DNA of 64,000 bases from Eutreptiella sp. 'Long Island Sound 2002' (Eukaryota > Euglenozoa > Euglenophyceae > Eutreptiales > Eutreptiaceae). The stretch covers positions 52,737,265 to 52,801,264 of the forward strand of contig OZ038387.1 in the NCBI GenBank assembly GCA_964036045.1. The letters run 5' to 3'. The notes below the pieces were generated by a model. The model made no database searches. It was given only the letters and a program-made list of their open reading frames with translations, and had not been told where the DNA came from. How positions within the stretch are numbered: position 1 is the stretch's first letter; every line of letters begins with the position of its first letter. Positions 55,001 to 64,000 of the stretch are shown here, one piece after another. A program made the translations under genes and the position numbers.

Positions 55001-58000
55001 ATGTTCCGGTGCTTCCGGAACATGTTCCGGCGCTTCCGGAACATGTTCCGGTGCTTCCGGAACATGTTCCGGTGCTTCCGAAACATGTTCCGGTGCTTCC
55101 GGAACATGTTGTTCCGGTGCTTCCGGAACATGTTCCGGCGCTTCCGGAACATGTGCCGGCGCTTCTGGAACATGTGCCGGCGCTTCCGGAACATGTGCCG
55201 GCGCTTCCGGAACGTGTTCCGGTCCTTCCGGAACATGTTCCGGCGCTTCCGACACATGTTCCGGTCCTTCCGGAACATGTTCCGGTGCTTTCGGAACATG
55301 TTCCGGTCCTTCCGGAACATGTTCCGGCGCTTCCGGAACATGTTCCCGCGCTTCCGGAACATGTTCCGGTGCTTCCGGAACATGTTCCGGCGCTTCCGGA
55401 CCATGTTCCGGTCCTTCCGGAACATGTTCCGGCGCTTCCGACACATGTTCCGGTCCTTCCGGAACATGTTCCGGTCCTTCCGGAACATGTTCCGGTGCTT
55501 CCGGAACATGTTCCGGCGCTTCCGGAACATGTTCCGACGCTTCCGGAACATGTTCCGGCGCTTCCGGAACATGATCCGGCGCTTCCGGAACATGTTCCGG
55601 AAGCACCGGAACATGTTCCGGTGCTTCCGGAACATGTTCCGGCGCTTCCGGAACATGTTCCGACGCTTCCGTAACATGTTCCGCTGCTTCCGGAACATGT
55701 TCCGGTCCTTCCGGAACATGTTCCGGTCCTTCCGGAACATGTTCCGGTGCCTCCGGAACATGTTCCGGGGATTCCGGAACATGTTCCGGCGCTTCCGGAA
55801 CATGTTCCGGTGCTTCCGGAAGATGTTCCGGCGCTTCCGGAAGATGTTCCGGCGCTTCCGGAACATGTTCCGGCGCTTCCGGAACATGTTCCGGTCCTTC
55901 CGGAAGATGTTCCGGTGCTTCCGGAACATGTTCCGGTCCTTCCGGAACATGTTCCGGCGCTTCCGGAACATGTTCCGGTGCTTCCGGAACATGTTCCGCT
56001 CCTTCCGGAACATGTTCCGGCGCTTCCGGAACATGTTCCGGTGCCTCTGGAACATGTTCCGGCGCTTCCGGAACATGTTCCGGTGCCTCCGGAACATGTT
56101 CCGGTCCTTCCGGAACATGTTCCGGTGCCTCCGGAACATGTTCCGGCGCTTCCGGAACATGTTCCGGTGCTTCCAGAACATGTTCCGGTGCTTCCAGAAC
56201 ATGTTCCGGCGCTTCCGGAACATGTTCCGGCGCTTCCGGAACATGTTCCGGTTCTTCGGAAAAATGTTCCGGTGCTTCCGGAACATGTTCCGGCGCTTCC
56301 GGAACATGTTCCGGCGCTTCCGGAACATGTTCCGGTGCTTCCGAAACATGTTCCGGTCCTTCCGGAACATGTTCTGGCGCTTCCGGAACATGTTCCGGTG
56401 CTTCCGGAACATGTTCCGGCGCTTCCGGAACATGTTCCGGCGCTTCCGGAACATGTTCCGGTGCTTCCGGAAGATGTTTCGGTGCTTCCGGAGGATGTTC
56501 CGGTCCTGCTGGAACATGTTCCGGCGCTTCCGGAACATGTTCTGGCGATTCCGGAACATGTTCCGGCGCTTCCGGAACATGTTCCGGTGCCTCCGGAACA
56601 TGTTTCGGTCCTTCCGGAACATGTTCCGGTCCTTCCGGAACATGTTCCGGTCCTTCCGAAACATGTTCCGGTCCTTCCGGAACATGTTCCGGCGCTTCCG
56701 GAACATGTTCCGGCGCTTCCGGAACATGTTCCGGTTCTTCCGGAACATGTTCCGGTGCTTCCAGAACATGTTCCGGTGCTTCCAGAACATGTTCCGGCGC
56801 TTCCGGAACATGTTCCGGCGCTTCCGGAACATGTTCCGGTGCTTCCGGAACATGTTCCGGAAGCGCCGGAACATGTTCCGGCGCTTCCGGGACATGTTCC
56901 GGTGCTTCCGGAAGATGTTCCGGTGCTTCCGGAACATGTTCCGGTCCTTCCGGAACATGTTCCGGCGCTTCCGGAACATGTTCCGGTGCCTCTGGAACAT
57001 GTTCCGGCGCTTCCGGAACATGTTCCGGTGCCTCCGGAACATGTTCCGGTGCTTCCAGAACATGTTCCGGTGCTTCCAGAACATGTTCCGGTGCTTCCGG
57101 AACATGTTCCGGCGCTTCCGGAACATGTTCCGGTTCTTCGGAAAAATGTTCCGGTGCTTCCGGAACATGTTCCGGCGCTTCCGGAACATGTTCCGGCGCT
57201 TCCGGAACATGTTCCGGTGCTTCCGAAACATGTTCCGGTCCTTCCGGAACATGTTCTGGCGCTTCCGGAACATGTTCCGGTGCTTCCGGAACATGTTCCG
57301 GTCCTTCTGGAACATGTTCCGGCGCTTCCGGAACATGTTCTGGCGATTCCGGAACATGTTCCGGCGCTTCCGGAACATGTTCCGGTGCCTCCGGAACATG
57401 TTTCGGTCCTTCCGGAACATGTTCCGGTCCTTCCGGAACATGTTCCGGTCCTTCCGGAACATGTTCCGGTCCTTCCGAAACATGTTCCGGTCCTTCCGGA
57501 ACATGTTCCGGCGCTTCCGGAACATGTTCCGGCGCTTCCGGAACATGTTCCGGTTCTTCCGGAACATGTTCCGGTGCTTCCAGAACATGTTCCGGTGCTT
57601 CCAGAACATGTTCCGGCGCTTCCGGAACATGTTCCGGCGCTTCCGGAACATGTTCCGGTTCTTCCGAAAAATGTTCCGGTGCTTCCGGAACATGTTCCGG
57701 CGCTTCCGGAACATGTTCCGGCGCTTCCGGAACATGTTCCGGTGCTTCCGAAACATGTTCCGGTGCTTCCGGAACATGTTCCGGTGCTTCCGGAACATGT
57801 TCCGGTCCTTCTGGAACATGTTCCGGCGCTTCCGGAACATGTTCTGGCGATTCCGGAACATGTTCCGGCGCTTCCGGAAGATGTTTCGGTGCTTCCGGAA
57901 CATGTTCCGGTCCTTCTGGAACATGTTCCGGCGCTTCCGGAACATGTTCTGGCGATTCCGGAACATGTTCCGGCGCTTCCGGAACATGTTCCGGTGCCTC

Positions 58001-60760
58001 CGGAACATGTTTCGGTCCTTCCGGAACATGTTCCGGTGCTTCCGGAACATGTTCCGGTCCTTCCGGAACATGTTCCGGTCCTTCCGGAACATGTTCCGGT
58101 CCTTCCGGAACATGTTCCGGCGCTTCCGGAACATGTTCCGGTTCTTCCGGAACATGTTCCGGTGCTTCCGGAACATGTTCCGGTGCTTCCGGAACATGTT
58201 CCGGCGCTTCCGGAACATGTTCCGGCGCTTCCGGAACATGTTCCGGTGCTTCCGGAACATGTTCCGGTGCTTCCGGAACATGTTCCGGCGCTTCCGGAAC
58301 ATGTTCCGGCGCTTCCGGAAGATGTTCCGGTCCTTCCGGAACATGTTCCGGTGCTTCCGGAACATGTTCCGGTGCTTCCGGAACATGTTCCGGCGCTTCC
58401 GGAACATGTTCCGGCGCTTCCGCAAGATGTTCCGGTGCTTCCGGAAGATGTTCCGGTCCTTCCGGAAGATGTTCCGGTCCTTCCGGAACATGTTCCGGTG
58501 CTTCCGGAACATGTTCCGGTCCTTCCGGAACATGTTCCGGTCCTTCCGGAACATGTTCCGGCCCTTCCGGAACATGTTCCGGCGCTTCCAGAACATGTTC
58601 CGGTGCTTCCGGAACATGTTCCGGTTCTTTCGGAACATGTTCCGGTGCTTCCGGAACATGTTCCGGTGCTTCCGGAACATGTTCCGGTCCTCCCGGAACA
58701 TGTTCCGGCGCTTCCGGAACATGTTCCGGTTCTTCCGGAACATGTTCCGGTCCTTCCGGAACATGTTCCGGTGCTTGCGGAACATGTTCCGGTGCTTGCG
58801 GAACATGTTCCGGTGCTTCCGGAACATGTTCCGGCGCTTCCGGGAACATGTTCCGGCGCTTCCGGGAACATGTTCCGGTCCTTCCGGAACATGTTCCGAC
58901 GCTTCCGGAACATGTTCCGGTGCTTCCGGAACATGTTCCGGTGCTTCCGGAACATGTTCCGGCGCTTCCGGAACATGTTCCGGTTCTTTCGGAACATGTT
59001 CCGGTGCTTCCGGAACATGTTCCGGTGCTTCCGGAACATGTTCCGGTCCTCCCGGAACATGTTCCGGCGCTTCCGGAACATGTTCCGGTTCTTCCGGAAC
59101 ATGTTCCGGTCCTTCCGGAACATGTTCCGGTGCTTGCGGAACATGTTCCGGTGCTTGCGGAACATGTTCCGGTGCTTCCGGAACATGTTCCGGCGCTTCC
59201 GGGAACATGTTCCGGCGCTTCCGGGAACATGTTCCGGTGCTTCCGGAACATGTTCCGGTCCTTCCGGAACATGTTCCGGTCCTTCCGGAACATGTTCCGG
59301 CCCTTCCGGAACATGTTCCGGCGCTTCCAGAACATGTTCCGGTGCTTCCGGAACATGTTCCGGTTCTTTCGGAACATGTTCCGGTGCTTCCGGAACATGT
59401 TCCGGTGCTTCCGGAACATGTTCCGGTCCTCCCGGAACATGTTCCGGCGCTTCCGGAACATGTTCCGGTTCTTCCGGAACATGTTCCGGTCCTTCCGGAA
59501 CATGTTCCGGTGCTTGCGGAACATGTTCCGGTGCTTGCGGAACATGTTCCGGTGCTTCCGGAACATGTTCCGGCGCTTCCGGGAACATGTTCCGGCGCTT
59601 CCGGGAACATGTTCCGGTCCTTCCGGAACATGTTCCGACGCTTCCGGAACATGTTCCGGTGCTTCCGGAACATGTTCCGGTGCTTCCGGAACATGTTCCG
59701 GCGCTTCCGGAACATGTTCCGGTGCTTCCGGAACATGTTCCGGTGCTTCCGAAACATGTTCCGTTGCTTCCGGAAGATGTTTCGGTGCTTCCGGAACATG
59801 TTCCGGTCCTTCTGGAACATGTTCCGGCGCTTCCGGAACATGTTCTGGCGATTCCGGAACATGTTCCGGCGCTTCCGGAACATGTTCCGGTGCCTCCGGA
59901 ACATGTTTCGGTCCTTCCGGAACATGTTCCGGTGCTTCCGGAACATGTTCCGGTCCTTCCGGAACATGTTCCGGTCCTTCCGGAACATGTTCCGGTCCTT
60001 CCGGAACATGTTCCGGCGCTTCCGGAACATGTTCCGGTTCTTCCGGAACATGTTCCGGTGCTTCCGGAACATGTTCCGGTGCTTCCGGAACATGTTCCGG
60101 CGCTTCCGGAACATGTTCCGGCGCTTCCGGAACATGTTCCGGTGCTTCCGGAACATGTTCCGGTGCTTCCGGAACATGTTCCGGCGCTTCCGGAACATGT
60201 TCCGGCGCTTCCGGAAGATGTTCCGGTCCTTCCGGAACATGTTCCGGTGCTTCCGGAACATGTTCCGGTGCTTCCGGAACATGTTCCGGCGCTTCCGGAA
60301 CATGTTCCGGCGCTTCCGCAAGATGTTCCGGTGCTTCCGGAAGATGTTCCGGTCCTTCCGGAAGATGTTCCGGTCCTTCCGGAACATGTTCCGGTGCTTC
60401 CGGAACATGTTCCGGTCCTTCCGGAACATGTTCCGGTCCTTCCGGAACATGTTCCGGCCCTTCCGGAACATGTTCCGGCCCTTCCGGAACATGTTCCGGC
60501 GCTTCCAGAACATGTTCCGGTTCTTTCGGAACATGTTCCGGTGCTTCCGGAACATGTTCCGGTGCTTCCGGAACATGTTCCGGTCCTCCCGGAACATGTT
60601 CCGGCGCTTCCGGAACATGTTCCGGTTCTTCCGGAACATGTTCCGGTCCTTCCGGAACATGTTCCGGTGCTTGCGGAACATGTTCCGGTGCTTGCGGAAC
60701 ATGTTCCGGTGCTTCCGGAACATGTTCCGGCGCTTCCGGGAACATGTTCCGGCGCTTCCG
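52020..60760. repeat. Further block duplications inside the 21-bp satellite
   Basis: Marker variants show larger or irregular amplification. GGTTCTTTCG occurs at 54691, 58623, 58982, 59362 and 60519. The doubled GTT insertion (GGAACATGTTGTTCCGG) occurs at 55101 and 60929. Paired one-base insertions (CGCTTCCGGGAACATG) occur near 54900, 58840, 59200, 59580 and 60735. The 54691/58623 pair indicates a block shifted by 3932 bp. Confidence 0.75.
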
Positions 60761-63700
60761 GGAACATGTTCCGGTCCTTCCGGAACATGTTCCGACGCTT
60801 CCGGAACATGTTCCGGTGCTTCCGGAACATGTTCCGGTGCTTCCGGAACATGTTCCGGCGCTTCCGGAACATGTTCCGGTGCTTCCGGAACATGTTCCGG
60901 TGCTTCCGAAACATGTTCCGGTGCTTCCGGAACATGTTGTTCCGGTGCTTCCGGAACATGTTCCGGCGCTTCCGGAACATGTGCCGGCGCTTCTGGAACA
61001 TGTGCCGGCGCTTCCGGAACATGTGCCGGCGCTTCCGGAACGTGTGCCGGTCCTTCCGGAACATGTTCCGGTGCTTCCGGAACATGTTCCTGCGCTTCCG
61101 GAACATGTGCCGGCGCTTCCGGAACATGTTCCGGCGCTTCCGGAACATGTTCCGGGGCTTCCGGAACATGTTCCGGTGCTTTCGGAACATGTTCCGGTCC
61201 TTCCGGAACATGTTCCGGCGCTTCCGGAACATGTTCCCGCGCTTCCGGAACATGTTCCGGTGCTTCCGGAAGATGTTCCGGTGCTTCCGGAACATGTTCC
61301 GGTCCTTCCGGAACATGTTCCGGCGCTTCCGGAACATGTTCCGGTGCTTCCGGAACATGTTCCGCTCCTTCCGGAACATGTTCCGGCGCTTCCGGAACAT
61401 GTTCCGGTGCTTCCGGAACATGTTCCGGTGCTTCCAGAACATTTTCCGGTGCTTCCGGAACATGTTCCGGCGCTTCCGGAACATGTTTCGGTGCTTCCGG
61501 AACATGTTCCGGTCCTTCCGGAACATGTTCCGACGCTTCCGGAAGATGTTCCGGTGCTTCCGGAACATGTTCCGGCGCTTCCGGAACATGTTCCGGCGCT
61601 TCCGGAACATGTTCCGGTGCTTCCGGAACATGTTCCGGTCCTTCCGGAACATGTTCCTGCGCTTCCGGAACATGTTCCGGTGCCTCCGGAACATGTTCCG
61701 GCGCTTCCGGAACGTGTTCCGGTGCCTCCGGAACATGTTCCGGTGCCTCCGGAACATGTTCCGGTCCTTCCGGAACATGTTCAGGCGCTTCCGGGAACAT
61801 GTTCCGGTGCTTCCGGAACATGTTTTGGTCCTTCCGGAACATGTTCCGACGCTTCTGGTAGATGTTCCGGTGCTTCCGGAACATGTTCCGGTGCTTCCGG
61901 AACATGTTCCGGCGCTTCCGGAACATGTTCCGGCGCTTCCGGAAGATGTTCCGGCGCTTCCGGAAGATGTTCCGGCGCTTCCGGAAGATGTTCCGGCGCT
62001 TCCGGAAGATGTTCCGGTGCTTCCGGAACATGTTCCGGTCCTTCCGCAACATATTCCGGCGCTTCCGGAACATGTTCCGACGCTTCCGGAATATGTTCCG
62101 ACGCTTCCGTAACATGTTCCGCTGCTTCCGGAACATGTTCCGGTCCTTCCGGAACATGTTCCGGGGCTTCCGGAACATGTTCCGGGGCTTCCGGAACATG
62201 TTTCGGCGCTTCCGGAAGATGTTCCGGCGCTTCCGGAAGATGTTCTGGTCCTTCCGGGAGATGTTCCGGCGCTTCCGGAACATGTTCCGGTCATTCCGGA
62301 ACATGTTCCGGCGCTTCCGGAACATGTTCTGGTGCCTCCGGAACATGTTCCGGCGATTCCGGAACGTGTTCTGGCGCTTCCGGAACATGTTCCGGTGCCT
62401 CCGGAACATGTTCCGGTCCTTCCGGAACATGTTCCGGTCCTTCCGGAACATGTTCCGGCGCTTCCGGAACATGTTCCGGTGCTTCCGGAACATGTTCCGG
62501 TCCTTCCGGAACATGTTCCGGCGCTTCCGGAACATGTTCCGGTTCTTCCGGAACATGTTCCGGTGCTTCCGGAGCATGTTCCGCTGCTTCCAGAACATGT
62601 TCCGGTGCTTCCGGAACATGTTCCGGTCCTTCCGGAACATGTTCCGGTCCTTCCCGAACATGTTCCGGTCCTTCCGGAACATGTTCCGGCGCTTCCGGAA
62701 CATGTTCCGGTGCTTACAGAACATTTTCCGGTGCTTCCGGAACATGTTCTGGCGCTTCCGGAACATGTTCTGGTGCTTCCGGAACATGTTCCGGCGCTTC
62801 CGGGAACATGTTCCGGTGCTTCCGGAACATGTTTTGGTCCTTCCGGAACATGTTCCGACGCTTCTGGTAGATGTTCCGGTGCTTCCGGAACATGTTCCGG
62901 TGCTTCCGGAACATGTTCCGGCGCTTCCAGAACATGTTCCGGCGCTTCCGGAAGATGTTCCGGCGCTTCCGGAAGATGTTCCGGCGCTTCCGGAAGATGT
63001 TCCGGCGCTTCCGGAAGATGTTCCGGTGCTTCCGGAACATGTTCCGGTCCTTCCGCAACATATTCCGGCGCTTCCGGAACATGTTCCGACGCTTCCGGAA
63101 TATGTTCCGACGCTTCCGTAACATGTTCCGCTGCTTCCGGAACATGTTCCGGTCCTTCCGGAACATGTTCCGGTCCTTCCGGAACATGTTCCGGTGCCTC
63201 CGGAACATGTTCCGGGGATTCCGGAACATGTTCCGGCGCTTCCGGAACATGTTCCGGTGCTTCCGGAAGATGTTCCGGCGCTTCCGGAAGATGTTCCGGC
63301 GCTTCCGGAACATGTTCCGGCGCTTCCGGAACATGTTCCGGTCCTTCCGGAAGATGTTCCGGTGCTTCCGGAACATGTTCCGGTCCTTCCGGAACATGTT
63401 CCGGCGCTTCCGGAACATGTTCCGGTGCTTCCGGAACATGTTCCGCTCCTTCCGGAACATGTTCCGGCGCTTCCGGAACATGTTCCGGTGCTTCCGGAAC
63501 ATGTTCCGGTGCTTCCAGAACATTTTCCGGTGCTTCCGGAACATGTTCCGGCGCTTCCGGAACATGTTTCGGTGCTTCCGGACGCTTCCGGAAGATGTTC
63601 CGGTGCTTCCGGAGCATGTTCCGGCGCTTCCGGAACATGTTCCGGCGCTTCCGGAACATGTTCCGGCGCTTCCGGAACATGTTCCGGTGCTTCCGGAACA

Positions 63701-64000
63701 TGTTCCGGTCCTTCCGGAACATGTTCCTGCGCTTCCGGAACATGTTCCGGTGCCTCCGGAACATGTTCCGGCGATTCCGGAAAATGTTCCGGCGCTCCCG
63801 GAACATGTTCCGGTGCCTCCGGAAGATGTTCCGGCGCTTCCGGAAGATGTTCCGGTCCTTCCGGAGATGTTCCGGTGCTTCCGGAACATGTTCCGGTCAT
63901 TCTGGAACATGTTCCGGCGCTTCCGGGACATGTTCCGGTGCCTCCGGAACATGTTCCGGCGATTCCGGAACGTGTTCTGGTGCCTCCGGAACATGTTCCG

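Larger units (their letters stand above)
46171..64000. repeat. 21-bp palindromic satellite, about 850 units, open at the window end
   Basis: Each unit is the perfect 16-bp palindrome CCGGAACATGTTCCGG plus a 5-nt spacer. Spacers are mostly TGCTT, CGCTT or TCCTT (or their reverse complements AAGCA, AAGCG, AAGGA), with rarer TTCTT, TGCCT, CGATT and CCCTT. Spacer orientation defines blocks: AAGNN at 46171-46430, NNCTT to 46765, AAGNN to 46835, NNCTT to 48311, AAGNN mostly to 49215, then almost entirely NNCTT to the end with isolated reversed units. Point changes hit the core at low rate (CAGAAC, AACATTTTCC, GAAGATG). Neither the unit nor its common spacers create a stop in any of the six frames, which explains the enormous open frames here. 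No coding interpretation is supported. Function as a centromeric, subtelomeric or heterochromatic satellite is possible but unproven. Confidence 0.97.

Noticed and set aside
46071-63900. Giant open reading frames (up to about 5,900 codons) on both strands
   Set aside because: They arise because the 21-bp satellite has no stop codon in any frame. They overlap each other in all frames and contain only heptad repeats.
46171-64000. CRISPR array
   Set aside because: The spacers are 5 nt, drawn from a tiny repeated set, and the repeat is a perfect palindrome in a eukaryotic context. No cas genes are present.

Overview
This window is eukaryotic and most likely from the nuclear genome of a unicellular alga or other flagellated protist. 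The reasons are low gene density, a multi-exon gene with GT-AG borders, secretory-pathway glycosyltransferases, a CAAX-type protease that resembles plant and algal homologues, a p25-alpha/TPPP-type protein typical of flagellates, many eukaryotic transposon classes and very large satellite arrays. I cannot name the species. A green alga is plausible but unproven. Homopolymer C or G runs of 10-18 nt are scattered throughout.

Layout. 1-2290: no supportable gene. 2300-4719: a decayed LINE-like retroelement (RT end, RNase H, zinc knuckle) with an in-frame 21-bp minisatellite inside its ORF. 5245-6192: a short hAT transposase remnant between 10-bp direct-repeat arrays. 6278-7144: a secreted or luminal HxRxGD glycosyltransferase-like gene. 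7237-8725: a broken HAD hydrolase and a CPBP protease, whose N-terminal coding segment lies inverted relative to its C-terminal half. 10121-18860: about three units of a 1.6-kb tandem satellite, interrupted by a tyrosine-recombinase-type (Ngaro/PAT-like) retroelement with split direct repeats and a 1.9-kb internal palindrome. 19386-20708: an intact DxD glycosyltransferase, the best single-exon gene here. 20709-31340: transposon debris (RT-like ORF, Harbinger-like DDE piece with terminal inverted repeats and a cysteine-rich module, Merlin-like N-terminus), minisatellites (143, 168 and 31 bp) and palindromic TA/CG arrays. 31673-34090: a LINE 3' half on the minus strand with a single in-frame stop. 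35382-39360: a two-exon (at least) p25-alpha/TPPP-like gene with a 3-kb intron. 39361-46170: mostly gene-free, with dispersed repeats and a less GC-rich stretch from about 42.1 kb. 46171-64000: a continuous satellite of about 850 units of 21 bp, each a 16-bp perfect palindrome plus a 5-nt spacer. It runs off the window end.

Only about four genes look potentially functional: the two glycosyltransferase-like genes, the p25-alpha gene and possibly a small membrane ORF. They share no evident pathway. The rest is a record of nested insertion, inversion and tandem amplification. The huge reading frames across the last 18 kb are a by-product of the satellite, which is open in all six frames, and are not annotated as proteins.
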